Shown in pieces: positions 24,690 to 33,263 of a stretch of 64,000 bases of DNA. The position numbers and the translations under genes were made by a program. A model generated the notes under the pieces. It was not told where the DNA came from. It saw nothing but the letters and a program-made list of their open reading frames with translations, and did not search any database. Each line of letters opens with the position of its first letter. Position 1 is the stretch's first letter. The DNA is from Tessaracoccus caeni. Its GTDB lineage: Bacteria > Actinomycetota > Actinomycetes > Propionibacteriales > Propionibacteriaceae. The DNA is taken from positions 62,001 to 126,000 of the forward strand of contig NZ_JARGDO010000009.1 in the NCBI RefSeq assembly GCF_029211185.1, given 5' to 3'.

Positions 24690-25720
24690 AGACCCCTCGC
24701 CCCCTTCCGACGGGTGAGCGCGATGAGCACGGGCGCGCCGAGGAAGGCGGTGACCACACCGGCCGGCAGCTCGTTGGAGACGGCGATGCGGCCCACGATG
24801 TCGGCGGTCAACAGCAGGATCGGCGCCGCGAGCAGGCTCAGCGGGATGATCCAGCGCTGGTCGGGGCCGACGATGGAACGCAGCGCGTGCGGCACCATCA
24901 GGCCGACGAAGGCGATCGGCCCGGCGGCAGCCGTCGCGGCGCCGCAGAGCAGGGTGACCGCCACCACGCCGGCGAACTTGGTGATTCCCGGGCGGGAGCC
25001 AAGGGCCACGGCCGCGTCGTCGCCCAGCGCCAGCGCGTTGAGTGCGCGGGGCAGCGCGAGCGCGATCAGTACGCCCACCACGATGAACGGCAGCGTCGCC
25101 CACAGCGTGTCGAACTGGCGGTTCTGCAGCGAGCCTGCGCTCCAGAACCGGATCTTGTCGAACACCTCGGGACGGGTGAGCGTGATCGCGTAGCTGAAAC
25201 CGGAGAGCACGGCACCCAGCGCGGTGCCGGTGAGCACCAGCTTGGTGGGCGTGCCGCCTGCCTGCCCCGTCGTGCCGATGCCGTAGACGATGAGCGACGC
25301 CACCAGCGCGCCCACCAGAGCGAAGATCACGTGGCCGGTGGACAGCGACGAGCTGAAGAAGGCCACCGCGGTGTAGGCGCCGGCGTTGACGCCGAGGATG
25401 CCCGGGTCAGCCAGCGGGTTGCGGGTGATTGCCTGGATGATCGCGCCGGAGAGTCCCAGCGCGATGCCGACGGTGATCGCGATCAGCGTGCGCGGCACGC
25501 GGAATTCGCGCACCAGCAGCGCGGTGGTGGAACCGTCATCGGCTTGTAGAACCCGCCACACGTCGGCGGGCGAGATGCCGCCGGAGCCGACGAATAGGCT
25601 GGTGAGGGCCAGTAACACGAGCACCGCGACGCCGATGGCCGCCACCGCGATACGGCGCCGCAGCATGGCGGTCACCGGCGGTGCGGCCGTCGGGGCGACG
25701 GTCGGCGTGGCAAGCGACAT
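24686..25720 (-). CDS. FecCD-family siderophore permease (first)
   Basis: BtuC-like permease of 344 residues. REFRVPRTLIAITVGIALGL, then SGAIIQAITRNPLADPGILG and GPIAFVGLMVPHALRSIVGP. It is the first gene of the four-gene iron operon and lies 49 bases downstream of a DtxR/IdeR-like box, so expression is probably induced by iron starvation. Confidence 0.92.
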   Translation of the reverse strand: MSLATPTVAPTAAPPVTAMLRRRIAVAAIGVAVLVLLALTSLFVGSGGISPADVWRVLQADDGSTTALLVREFRVPRTLIAITVGIALGLSGAIIQAITRNPLADPGILGVNAGAYTAVAFFSSSLSTGHVIFALVGALVASLIVYGIGTTGQAGGTPTKLVLTGTALGAVLSGFSYAITLTRPEVFDKIRFWSAGSLQNRQFDTLWATLPFIVVGVLIALALPRALNALALGDDAAVALGSRPGITKFAGVVAVTLLCGAATAAAGPIAFVGLMVPHALRSIVGPDQRWIIPLSLLAAPILLLTADIVGRIAVSNELPAGVVTAFLGAPVLIALTRRKGARGL

Positions 25721-25768
25721 GGGTCTCCGGTTCGGTTCAGCGGAGCGGGAACGTGCTCCAGAGTTTGG

Positions 25769-25787
25769 CTAGCGAAGCCTAACCTAA
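25769..25787 (-). promoter_or_regulatory. IdeR/DtxR-like iron box of the siderophore operon
   Basis: On the minus strand the site reads TTAGGTTAGGCTTCGCTAG. It keeps the first 12 bases of the 19-bp IdeR/DtxR consensus TTAGGTTAGGCTAACCTAA exactly, then diverges in the right half. It is 49-67 bases before the first FecCD permease. The DtxR-like gene at 8143 or a separate IdeR could bind it. Confidence 0.7.
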
Positions 25788-25872
25788 TTGCCTGTGAGTG
25801 CAGAATCCAAGGCTGGCAGGCTGAGATGCAACGTGCCTCGATAGGCTCAGGTCAATCTCACGAGGGGGCGAC

Positions 25873-27033
25873 ATGCCGTTTGCCAAGGTCCGCGACGCCG
25901 TGCCGACCAGCCCTGCCGGCCGCCAGGCGCAGGAACGATCTGGCTGGTGGCTTGCGAGTCGGCTGCTGTTGAGCGGTTTCGCGATCGTCGGAACAGTAGT
26001 TCAGTACCGACTGTGGAGTCGGGGCGAGATACCCAGCGTTGAATGGGTGCCTTTCAGTGTTGCGGTCCTCGGGTTTGCGATCCTCATCTGGACGAAGTGG
26101 CGTACAGCAGCAACCATCGCGGTGCTTATGGGATATCTCGGCCTGGTCGGCTTGCCGGGCAGCTTCAACAGCGGCCTGTGGTTCGTTATGTTGGTGTTCC
26201 TGGTCGAAGTGAACTCCCGCAGACCAACGTGGCTTGGCATCGCGGCCGCTGGGGCCGTCGTCGTTGGATCGATGGTGGATTGGGCAACTGAACCGGGCGC
26301 TTCAACCATCCTGGTCTTCTACTCGTTGTCGCTAGCGCTCCTGGGGATGTTTGTCAGAAGTCAGGGCGAGAGCCGGCGCCAACTCGCGCAACTCCATGAG
26401 CTTCAGCGAAAGACGGAGCGACAGGCACTGGCGGCGAACATGCATGACAGCGTTGCTTCGACTCTTACGCAGGCGGTGGCAGTCGCCCGCGCGGCAATAG
26501 TTCGCCATCCGCCGGGTGAGGACAGCAGGCCGGTGCTTGAACTGATCGAGACCAATCTCTCGTCAGCGCTGGAGGAACTGCGTTCGATTGTCCGAGTGCT
26601 TGACCAGGACGACGCGACACGGCCAGGTGGCGGCGGATCCCTGGCTCTTAGCCTGGTACAGGCCAGGAGGAACTTGCTGGAAGCAGGCTTCCCGGCCACG
26701 CTCAATGCAACCGGCGATTTGGCCTCAGGCAGCGAGGCCGAGGAAACGGCCAAGTTGGTGCTGAGGGAGGCTACCGCGAACGTCGTTCGTTACGCCGCTG
26801 CGGGAGGGCCGGTACACATCGCAGCGGACCGAACGGATGATCTGCTCATTCTTGCGGTGATCAATCAGATGCCAGCTGTTCCGATCGTGGACCGAAGTAG
26901 TGGGGGGCGTGGGCTCCGCAATCTCGCCCAGCGTGTGGAGAGCGCGGGCGGGAGTTTTGAGACCCGTGCTGAAGACGGAGCCTGGGTGCTGAGACTGGAG
27001 ATGCCAGTGAAGATGGTAGAGCGAAATGGATAG
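25873..27033 (+). CDS. Two-component sensor histidine kinase, NarL/DesK type
   Basis: Membrane histidine kinase, 386 residues. About five or six helices cover residues 28-160. A coiled-coil linker leads to the HisKA_3 box with the phospho-acceptor His191 in ALAANMHDSVASTLTQAVAV. The HATPase_c domain follows: N-box in LVLREATANVVRYAAA, G-box in SSGGRGLRNLAQRVESAGG. It overlaps its response regulator by eight bases. There is no extracellular sensing domain, so it may sense the membrane. The DNA here is visibly less GC-rich and less codon-biased than the flanking operons, suggesting transfer. Confidence 0.9.
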   Translation: MPFAKVRDAVPTSPAGRQAQERSGWWLASRLLLSGFAIVGTVVQYRLWSRGEIPSVEWVPFSVAVLGFAILIWTKWRTAATIAVLMGYLGLVGLPGSFNSGLWFVMLVFLVEVNSRRPTWLGIAAAGAVVVGSMVDWATEPGASTILVFYSLSLALLGMFVRSQGESRRQLAQLHELQRKTERQALAANMHDSVASTLTQAVAVARAAIVRHPPGEDSRPVLELIETNLSSALEELRSIVRVLDQDDATRPGGGGSLALSLVQARRNLLEAGFPATLNATGDLASGSEAEETAKLVLREATANVVRYAAAGGPVHIAADRTDDLLILAVINQMPAVPIVDRSSGGRGLRNLAQRVESAGGSFETRAEDGAWVLRLEMPVKMVERNG

Positions 27034-27658
27034 CCTAAAGATAGCCCTGGTTGACGACGACCCTATCCTCCTGGAGGAGTTGCCGACTGTGCTGGCGCCA
27101 CATGGCATCCTCGTGCTCTGGACGGCGAATAGCGGAGACATCGCTCTGACGCAACTCTCGAAAGCGGATCAGCGTCCCGATGTTCTCGTCGTTGACGTAA
27201 GAATGCCTGGTTTGTCCGGGCATGAACTGACCGACCGGGTGACGAGTCTGCACCCGGATCTGCATGTGCTGATGTACACGTCCATCGATAGTGAGGATTC
27301 GTTCCGGGACGCGCTGGCATGCGGGGCGCTAGGGTACGTGGTGAAGCACGATCCGCCCGAACGGGTCGTTCCGCTGCTGCGGCTGGCAGCAAGCGGGCAA
27401 CTGGCTGTATCTGAGTCTCCCGCAAGAATGCTCACCGAGAGCTTTTGTGTAGTCCGCCCAGACGTGTCGCCCCTAACCGCGAGGCAACGTGAAGTGCTCA
27501 AGCTGGCCAGTGAGGGTAACTCCAACGAGGCCATAGCCAGCAAGCTCGGGTGCAGCGTCAACACTGTGAAGAAGCACTTCAGTGCCATCTTCCATCGGTT
27601 GGATGCTCATGATCGCGCTTCGGCTGTATTCAAGGCCATCCACGCGGGGATCCTCTGA
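27026..27658 (+). CDS. Response regulator, NarL/LuxR type
   Basis: DNA-binding response regulator of 210 residues. Receiver domain with the acidic pocket LVDDDPI (10-12), phospho-acceptor Asp57 in VLVVDVRMPGLSG, and Lys in GALGYVVKHDPP. The LuxR helix-turn-helix is LTARQREVLKLASEGNSNEA followed by IASKLGCSVNTVKKHF. It is co-translated with the kinase just upstream. Likely targets include the secreted protein gene downstream, but no shared operator is apparent. Confidence 0.92.
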   Translation: MDSLKIALVDDDPILLEELPTVLAPHGILVLWTANSGDIALTQLSKADQRPDVLVVDVRMPGLSGHELTDRVTSLHPDLHVLMYTSIDSEDSFRDALACGALGYVVKHDPPERVVPLLRLAASGQLAVSESPARMLTESFCVVRPDVSPLTARQREVLKLASEGNSNEAIASKLGCSVNTVKKHFSAIFHRLDAHDRASAVFKAIHAGIL

Positions 27659-28043
27659 AAGCTTGAAAAGGCATGCTGGCCATTTCGGATTGCCTGGAAT
27701 GCAGGGAGCTGCCGGGGCGGCAGAAGGCTGTCGTGGGACAACGAGCGCTACGTACGGCGGCGGTGGTACGTCAAACATGAAAGGTCGCTCCTTCGAGACG
27801 TCAATGGTCGGGAACCCGGCTCTTCCAGATCTGGTGACAGCGTCTTTCTGGACAACGGTCCCGCAGAGAGCCTAGGCGAGGGGATCGGCCGCCCGCACCT
27901 ACCCAGAAGTGCTATAGCGGGAAGCTCTTGCTGCCTGGTTTCGTTGGGAATGCAGGCAGTCGCCAGCATGGCTTATGTAGAGGCCTTGTCCAGGGTGAAT
28001 TGTCTGTAGATCGTCAATCCATCATGTGAAGAAGGTACAAATC
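27659..28043. other. 385-bp gene-free stretch before the secreted protein gene
   Basis: Short frames here have no ribosome sites and no recognisable protein. The stretch is less GC-rich than the average of the window and probably holds the promoter and a long leader of the secreted-protein gene at 28044. I see no clear terminator or riboswitch. Confidence 0.4.
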
Positions 28044-28544
28044 ATGCGAACCGCAAAGATTAGCGCCGTGTTGGCGGCAGCAGCGTTCATCGCGGCTGCG
28101 GGAACCCCGACGGCGTCAGCGGACTCCCTCGACTACTGCTGGCTCAATGCTGCCACGAACCAGAGCAAGTGCTTCGCAACGGAGGCAGAGCTGGTCCAGT
28201 CTGTCGCGGCCAAGCAGAACGCGACGTTTGGAACCCAGGCAGGGGTGAGTCCGATGGCCGAGCATCTGGTGGCGCAGCTCTACAAAGATCTCAACTACGG
28301 TGGAGGGTACCTGCAGATCTTCGACACCGAGGCCTGCAAGAAGGGGACGATCGACGGCAAGAACCTGCCCAGCTCTTGGGACAACAAAGTCAGTTCCTTC
28401 AAGGTCTATGGTGGATGCACGGTCAAGCTCTGGGAGGACAAGAACTACGGGGGCGCGAGCACCGGCTGGGTTGGCAGCATGAAATACGTCGGCAACGCAC
28501 TGAACGATCAGATCTCGTCGATCCAGTGGCAGAAGTCAGTGTGA
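28044..28544 (+). CDS. Secreted beta/gamma-crystallin-like protein (peptidase inhibitor I36 family)
   Basis: Exported protein of 166 residues. The ATG at 28044 has AGAAGG upstream; an alternative GTG lies six codons earlier. The signal peptide ends at ASA about residue 27. The mature part contains VAQLYKDLNYGGGYLQIFDT and VKLWEDKNYGGASTGWVGSM, two Greek-key motifs (YxxxxYGG), typical of the beta/gamma-crystallin fold used by the SMPI/I36 metalloprotease inhibitors of Streptomyces. Four Cys could form two disulfides. Exact target unknown. It follows a two-component system, which may control it. Confidence 0.8.
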   Translation: MRTAKISAVLAAAAFIAAAGTPTASADSLDYCWLNAATNQSKCFATEAELVQSVAAKQNATFGTQAGVSPMAEHLVAQLYKDLNYGGGYLQIFDTEACKKGTIDGKNLPSSWDNKVSSFKVYGGCTVKLWEDKNYGGASTGWVGSMKYVGNALNDQISSIQWQKSV

Positions 28545-28578
28545 CTTGCTGAAGCGGCGGCGTCGGCCTGTGCATGCG

Positions 28579-29796
28579 ATGTGGTCCAGCGTGACCTTCT
28601 CAGACGAGAGGCATTCACCTCTCTCTAAGTTCGTTGCGGGCACCGCAATGCTCGTGGGGAGTGCTCTCCTGGTTTTTGGTAGACCATGGAACCAGAGCAT
28701 TCCTCCCTACCGCATTGATCTCGATGTCTATCGTCTCGGTGGGCAGGCCTTCTTGGAGGGCTCGGCTCTCTATGGCCGCCTGCCCGACACTCAGATCGGC
28801 GTCAATCTTCCATTCACCTATCCTCCGATCTCGGCGGTCCTCTTCTCACCCATCGCCGCCACGCCCTTCTGGCTCGCGAACATCATCTTCACCGCCGCCA
28901 CGCTCGCTTGCCTAGCGGTGGTGATCCGGCTGGTGCTGCGCGAGCTGGGCGTCGTGCGTTCCGGCCAGCTGACGTGGCTCACTGTCGGAGGCCTCGCAAC
29001 CATGATGTGGGTGGAGCCGGTGTACTCGACGATCGGTTTCGGGCAGATCAACGTCTTCCTGATGACCTTGGTGGTCGTCGACGTCATCGTCGGTCGAGAC
29101 CGGTGGTGGCAGGGATCGCTGATCGGGCTGGCCATAGCCATCAAGCTGACACCGGCGGTGTTCCTGGCCTACTTCGTCGTCCGACGCGACTGGCGGGCGC
29201 TGATCACCGGGATCGTCGCAACGCTCGTGGTCACCGGGGTGGGATTCGCTCTGCTGCCGAAGGCATCGGCCCAGTACTGGACCGAGACGATCCTCGACCC
29301 GTCGCGTATCGGCGGTCTCGCCTACGTCTCGAACCAGTCGATTAACGGCATGCTGGTACGACTCGGCGTCAGCGAGGGCGGCGGAATGGTCTGGTTCGGC
29401 ATCTGTGCCGTCGTCGGCTTGAGCCTGCTCGTCGTGATGCGGCGGCTCGTCACGCAGGGGCACGACCTGGCTGCACTACTGACGATGGCATTCTACGCGC
29501 TGCTGGCCTCGCCCATCTCGTGGTCGCACCACTGGGTGTGGGTTGTGCCGGCCCTGATCCTGCTCGTGATGTGGGCGTGGCATAGCCCTGACCGCGGCGC
29601 GTTGTGGGGGATGGTCGCGGCGGGTGCGGTGGTCTTCTTTGGGCGCATCATTTGGCTGATGCCGCACGAGGAAGGGCGCGAACGTCAGTGGAACTGGTAC
29701 CAGCAGATCCTGGGCAACGCCCATCTGCTGTGGGGCGTGGCGTTCCTCCTCGTCGTCACCTGGTGCGCTTTTCGCAAAACTCCGAGCGACAGATGA
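28579..29796 (+). CDS. GT87 (DUF2029) polyprenyl-phosphate-mannose mannosyltransferase
   Basis: Integral membrane glycosyltransferase of the GT-C type, about 405 residues with about ten helices. YRIDLDVYRLGGQAFLEGSA carries the catalytic Asp-x-Asp-like motif after the first helix, then LPFTYPPISAVLF and TIGFGQINVFLMTLVVVD, all typical of the alpha-1,2-mannosyltransferases that build actinobacterial lipomannan or arabinan. The start is uncertain: a TTG at 28546 and the ATG at 28579 are both possible. It is monocistronic, ended by a strong hairpin. Confidence 0.87.
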   Translation: MWSSVTFSDERHSPLSKFVAGTAMLVGSALLVFGRPWNQSIPPYRIDLDVYRLGGQAFLEGSALYGRLPDTQIGVNLPFTYPPISAVLFSPIAATPFWLANIIFTAATLACLAVVIRLVLRELGVVRSGQLTWLTVGGLATMMWVEPVYSTIGFGQINVFLMTLVVVDVIVGRDRWWQGSLIGLAIAIKLTPAVFLAYFVVRRDWRALITGIVATLVVTGVGFALLPKASAQYWTETILDPSRIGGLAYVSNQSINGMLVRLGVSEGGGMVWFGICAVVGLSLLVVMRRLVTQGHDLAALLTMAFYALLASPISWSHHWVWVVPALILLVMWAWHSPDRGALWGMVAAGAVVFFGRIIWLMPHEEGRERQWNWYQQILGNAHLLWGVAFLLVVTWCAFRKTPSDR

Positions 29797-29836
29797 CGAT
29801 GGCCGGTCCGGGGTATGTCCCCGGGCCGGCCATCGT
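29796..29836. terminator. Bidirectional terminator between GT87 gene and sugar-acid operon
   Basis: An 18-bp stem (29796-29813 with 29819-29836, one G-U pair, loop TATGT) between converging genes. The stem starts inside the GT87 stop codon. The tail TGATTC is only modestly T-rich. Confidence 0.8.
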
Positions 29837-29844
29837 TGATTCAA

Positions 29845-30513
29845 TTACTGCGTGATGCCGTGGCTGGCGGCCATCGAACCGTAGCGGTTGTGATAGCGGT
29901 CGTAGTTAGCCTCGATCTCCTCGTCGGGGAGCACCTCGATCTGACCGATGCCCATCGCGATCGCCACCGTGTGGGCCACGTCCTCCACCATGATCGCCGC
30001 CTGCAGCGCCTTGTTGATGGTGGGGCCGATGGTGAACACCCCGTGCTGGCGCATCAGGATCGCGGGGGAGCGGCCGATCTTGGCCACCACCTCCTTGCCG
30101 ATCGCGTCGCCGCCGATCGGCGCGTAATCGCCGCACGGCACGGGACCGCCGAACTCGTCGGCGATCGCGGTGAGGCAGCACGGAATCGGCTTGCCCACGG
30201 CCGCGAACGCCGTCGCGTAGCGGGAGTGCGTGTGCACGACGGATGCGACGTCCGGGCGGTGGGCGTAGATCCCGAGATGCGACTGGGTGTCCGAGGACGG
30301 TCCCCGGTGTCCCTCGACGATCTTGCCGTCGAAGGAGACCACCACCATGTCGTCGGGCGTCATCTCCGAATACAGCAGGCCGGACGGCTTGATCACGATC
30401 ACGCCGTGCTCGTCGTCGCGGGCGGAGAGGTTGCCACCGGTCCAGGCCACCAGGCCGGCCCGTGCCAGCGCCAGATTGCCCTCGCACACCTGTTGTTTCA
30501 GTTCTTCCAGCAT
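29845..30513 (-). CDS. araD: L-ribulose-5-phosphate 4-epimerase
   Basis: Class II aldolase-fold epimerase (AraD/UlaF/SgbE), 222 residues; interconverts L-ribulose-5-phosphate and D-xylulose-5-phosphate. WTGGNLSARDDEHGVIVIKP and PSGLLYSEMTPDDMVVV are phosphate-binding loops, HRGPSSDTQSHLGIYAHRPD and SVVHTHSRYATAFAA carry the zinc His pair, and a third His lies in LMRQHGVFTIG. It is the last gene of the operon and supplies D-xylulose-5-phosphate to the pentose phosphate pathway. UlaF is the closest role given the UlaD and UlaE partners. Confidence 0.92.
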   Translation of the reverse strand: MLEELKQQVCEGNLALARAGLVAWTGGNLSARDDEHGVIVIKPSGLLYSEMTPDDMVVVSFDGKIVEGHRGPSSDTQSHLGIYAHRPDVASVVHTHSRYATAFAAVGKPIPCCLTAIADEFGGPVPCGDYAPIGGDAIGKEVVAKIGRSPAILMRQHGVFTIGPTINKALQAAIMVEDVAHTVAIAMGIGQIEVLPDEEIEANYDRYHNRYGSMAASHGITQ

Positions 30514-30520
30514 GTGATTC

Positions 30521-31414
30521 CTACCTCTCCGGGGTGTCGGTGACGATCTCGAAGCTGGCGTCGTCGAGCCAGCCTTCGACGATCCGCCGGGCCTCGACGC
30601 AACGCTCCACCGAGTCGGGGGCGTCGTCGTTCCACATCTCCAGCATCATCCGGCCGCTCCAGCCCTGACGGGCCAGCTCGGCGAAGGCCTTCGGGAAGTC
30701 GGCGATGCCCTGGCCCATCGGAACCCGGCGCGGCTCGCCCACGCGGACGTCCTTCAGATGGATCGCCAGCATGTGGCCTTTGCCGGCCCTCAGCTCCTCC
30801 AACTCGTCGAGCTGCTGCTCGGCGATGTTGCCGACGTCGGGATACATCTGCAGCCAGGGGGAGTCGATCTCGCGGACGATGTTCATCCCTCGGCTGATCG
30901 AGGTGACGTCGTTGCCGTCCACGTTCTCGATGCCCAGCAGCACCCCGGCCCGTGCGGCCCGGGGGATCGCCGTGCGCAGCGACTCGACGTAGCGCTCCCG
31001 CTGACCGGGATCGGCCGGTTCGTAATAGGCGTAGTAGCCGGCCACCTGCAGCACCGGGATGCCGAGATCCTGGCACAGGTCGATCCCTCGGGCGAAGATC
31101 CGATCCGCCTCGGCGCGCACCGCCGGATCGGCCGAGCCCGGCCCCACCCCGCGGTGAACCGACAGGCACAAGCCGCCGAGTTGGATGCCCTGCCGGGCGG
31201 CGGCGTCGCGAACCTGCTGCCGGGTCTCGGCAGACCAGTCCAGGCGCGCCCGGCGCTCGGGCGTCTCGTCGACGGACAGGTCGATGAAGCTGAAACCGGC
31301 CGCGCGGGCGTCGGCGAAGAGCGCGTCCCAATCGCCGGTCCAGCGCAGGGCCTTCTCGTAGATGCCGAGGCTCACCTGGAGCGACGTCCGGACGCGTTCG
31401 GCGACCGCGCTCAC
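30521..31414 (-). CDS. ulaE: L-ribulose-5-phosphate 3-epimerase (UlaE/SgbU type)
   Basis: TIM-barrel epimerase of the AP endonuclease family 2 (UlaE), 297 residues; converts L-xylulose-5-phosphate to L-ribulose-5-phosphate. The GTG at 31414 overlaps the stop of the decarboxylase gene (GTGA). Motifs: VSLGIYEKALRWTGDWDALF, GFSFIDLSVDETPERRARLD, GLCLSVHRGVGPGSADP, GIENVDGNDVTS and LQMYPDVGNI, closely following E. coli UlaE. The catalytic Glu lies in GIENVDG and a second in MLEMWND. Confidence 0.93.
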   Translation of the reverse strand: MSAVAERVRTSLQVSLGIYEKALRWTGDWDALFADARAAGFSFIDLSVDETPERRARLDWSAETRQQVRDAAARQGIQLGGLCLSVHRGVGPGSADPAVRAEADRIFARGIDLCQDLGIPVLQVAGYYAYYEPADPGQRERYVESLRTAIPRAARAGVLLGIENVDGNDVTSISRGMNIVREIDSPWLQMYPDVGNIAEQQLDELEELRAGKGHMLAIHLKDVRVGEPRRVPMGQGIADFPKAFAELARQGWSGRMMLEMWNDDAPDSVERCVEARRIVEGWLDDASFEIVTDTPER

Positions 31415-32073
31415 GACCAGACCTCGGCCAGTTTCTGCTGCAACTCGGTGGCTGCGCCCAGGGGATCCTCCGACTTCACGATCGCCCGGCCGGCGATCAC
31501 CACGCCGACCGGGGCACCCGCGAAGGTGTCCAGGTCGTCGACGGTGACGCCGCCGGTGATGGTGACGGTGAAGCCCATCTCCGCCAGTTCGTGGATCCGG
31601 CTCACGTCGTTGGGCCCCCAGCTCAGATCGCCGGCCGCCTCCCGGTCGCGGGAGCGCTTCACGATCACATGCTGCGCCCCGAGCTGTCGCCACTGCCGCG
31701 CGCGGTCGGCGTCGTAGGTCTCCCCGAGCTCGATCTGCACCTCGCCGCCGTACTCGTTGGCTACTTTCACGACCTGGCCGACCGTCGTGAGCGAGGCGCC
31801 GGCCACGACGCTCACCCAGGACGCCCCGGCCTCGAAGCAGTTCTGCGCGATCAAGGTGCCCGCCTCGGCGATCCGCACGTCGGCAAGGATGGTCTTGTCG
31901 GGGTAGAGCGCCCGGATCTCGCGCACCGTGCGCAGCCCCTCGGCGATGATCAGGATAGTGCCGCACTCGATCACGTCGATCTGGTCGATCGCCTGATTCA
32001 GCGGACGCAGCGCATCGACCAGCTCCTTGGTGTCCAGCGCGACCTGAAGCCGAGGCTTGGGCAATGCTGCCAT
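31411..32073 (-). CDS. ulaD: 3-keto-L-gulonate-6-phosphate decarboxylase
   Basis: Orotidine-phosphate-decarboxylase-superfamily enzyme, 220 residues; removes CO2 from 3-keto-L-gulonate-6-phosphate to give L-xylulose-5-phosphate. Key motifs of KGPDC: LQVALDTKELVDALRPLNQA (Asp at end of strand 1), VIECGTILIIAEG, TILADVRIAEAG (the D-x-K-related site, here D-V-R) and VTITGGVTVDDL, GVVIAGRAIVKSEDPLGAA for the phosphate. Note DVR: in KGPDC the usual motif is DxKxxD, so an Arg replaces the Lys, as also seen in hexulose-phosphate synthase relatives. The stop is one base after the lactonase. Confidence 0.85.
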   Translation of the reverse strand: MAALPKPRLQVALDTKELVDALRPLNQAIDQIDVIECGTILIIAEGLRTVREIRALYPDKTILADVRIAEAGTLIAQNCFEAGASWVSVVAGASLTTVGQVVKVANEYGGEVQIELGETYDADRARQWRQLGAQHVIVKRSRDREAAGDLSWGPNDVSRIHELAEMGFTVTITGGVTVDDLDTFAGAPVGVVIAGRAIVKSEDPLGAATELQQKLAEVWS

Positions 32074-32074
32074 C

Positions 32075-33064
32075 TCAGGAGTCCTTGCGGAACGCGAAGA
32101 AGGTCTGCGCGTTGTGCATCAGCAGCTTCTCGACGTACGTGCGGTCGAAGCCCTCATCGAGCATCCGGGGACCGTCGACGGCCGGGTTGTAGTCGACGCC
32201 GGTGGTGGCTCCGTAGGCCTTCTGGTACGACCGCTTGCCGGAGTCGGTGCCGAGCAGCAGCCGGTCGCCGAAGCCGGCCTCGCCGAGCTCGCGGAACTCC
32301 TTGATCCGGTTGGATTCCGGCTGGTACTTCAGCCGGGCGGTGCCGTCGAGCTCGAGGTAGACGCCGGTCTTCAGGATCTGGGTGAGGTACCAGATGTCGG
32401 CATTGCGCTGGATGTGGCCGATCGCGATCTGGTCGGCGGGAACGCCCAGCGAGATCATCAGCTCGGCCTGCTCCAGGCCGCAGGTGCCGGCGCTGGTGTG
32501 GGTGTTGATCGGGCAGCCGGTCTCGATCGACGCGATGGCCGCGGCCTCGATGCACTTGCGCTCGAATGTGGTGATCTTGCCGTAGGCGGTGGCCACCTTG
32601 ATCACGCCGGCCTTGTAGGGGGTGCGGTCGACGATCGGCCCGGAGTAGTCGTGGGCGTCGATGCCCTCGGTGATGTCGGCGATGATCAGCTCGGCGATCT
32701 GCTCGACGCTGTACCGGCTCACCCAGTGCGACTGGCTCTCCAGATACACCTTCTCCTGATGGAAGCCGGTGGCCAGGATCACCTGCAGCCCGTCGACCTG
32801 CGCCTCGACCTCCGCCAGCCGGTTGACGTCGCGGCCGCAGTTGATCGGGCACATGTCCACGACGGTGCCGCCGTCGGGGGTCCACTTCTTCGACGCGGCG
32901 ACGAAGTAGCCGGCCTCCTCGACCGCCTTCTCCACCGAGTCGAGCTGATGGTCGGGATCGATGTAGACCTCGCCGGCGCCGACGCGGATCAAGTGGTCAT
33001 GAGCGTTCACCACGCCGAGGCTCTGGGGGGCCACATCTCCACGGAGGGTTCGTGCGAATGCCAT
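32075..33064 (-). CDS. Phosphotriesterase-family lactonase
   Basis: Amidohydrolase-superfamily protein of COG1735, about 329 residues from the ATG at 33064 with AAGGAG upstream. HxH in VVNAHDHLIR, the strand-4 Lys region IKVATAYGKITTFERKCIEA, His in PINTHTSAGTC, His in IAIGHIQRNADIWYL and Asp in LLLGTDSGKRSYQ form a binuclear zinc site. Relatives hydrolyse phosphorylated sugar lactones such as D-xylono-1,4-lactone-5-phosphate, so it is a lactone-opening step rather than a pesticide-hydrolase. First gene of the operon lactonase/ulaD/ulaE/araD, just after a SorC operator. Confidence 0.85.
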   Translation of the reverse strand: MAFARTLRGDVAPQSLGVVNAHDHLIRVGAGEVYIDPDHQLDSVEKAVEEAGYFVAASKKWTPDGGTVVDMCPINCGRDVNRLAEVEAQVDGLQVILATGFHQEKVYLESQSHWVSRYSVEQIAELIIADITEGIDAHDYSGPIVDRTPYKAGVIKVATAYGKITTFERKCIEAAAIASIETGCPINTHTSAGTCGLEQAELMISLGVPADQIAIGHIQRNADIWYLTQILKTGVYLELDGTARLKYQPESNRIKEFRELGEAGFGDRLLLGTDSGKRSYQKAYGATTGVDYNPAVDGPRMLDEGFDRTYVEKLLMHNAQTFFAFRKDS

Positions 33065-33155
33065 TGTCGTTCTCCTTCGAATCTCGGCCGCTTGTCTGCG
33101 ACCTGGCTGACACCTGAACACTAAGGACGCCGAACCTCCTCACCCAAGCCAGATG

Positions 33156-33169
33156 TGAACATATGTTCA
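33156..33169. promoter_or_regulatory. SorC operator 1 (lactonase-ula operon)
   Basis: Perfect 14-bp palindrome TGAACATATGTTCA, 92-105 bases before the lactonase start codon, in the divergent region with the sorC-like gene. Two near-identical copies occur at 33250 and 34375. Confidence 0.8.
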
Positions 33170-33249
33170 AGGCGAGTTGCGAACTCTCCCCGGCGCACGC
33201 GGGGGAATTGCTGAAAACGCCCGACGGCGGCGTTCGAATTGACTTAGGA

Positions 33250-33263
33250 TGAACATATGATCA
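33250..33263. promoter_or_regulatory. SorC operator 2, overlapping the regulator start codon
   Basis: TGAACATATGATCA, one base from the consensus palindrome. The ATG of the regulator gene (33257) is inside it, so binding would block the regulator's own transcription or initiation: likely autoregulation. Confidence 0.75.

Noticed and set aside
27659-27875. Short frames on both strands that might be a small gene after the response regulator
   Set aside because: No ribosome sites, no family resemblance, and neighbouring frames are equally open.
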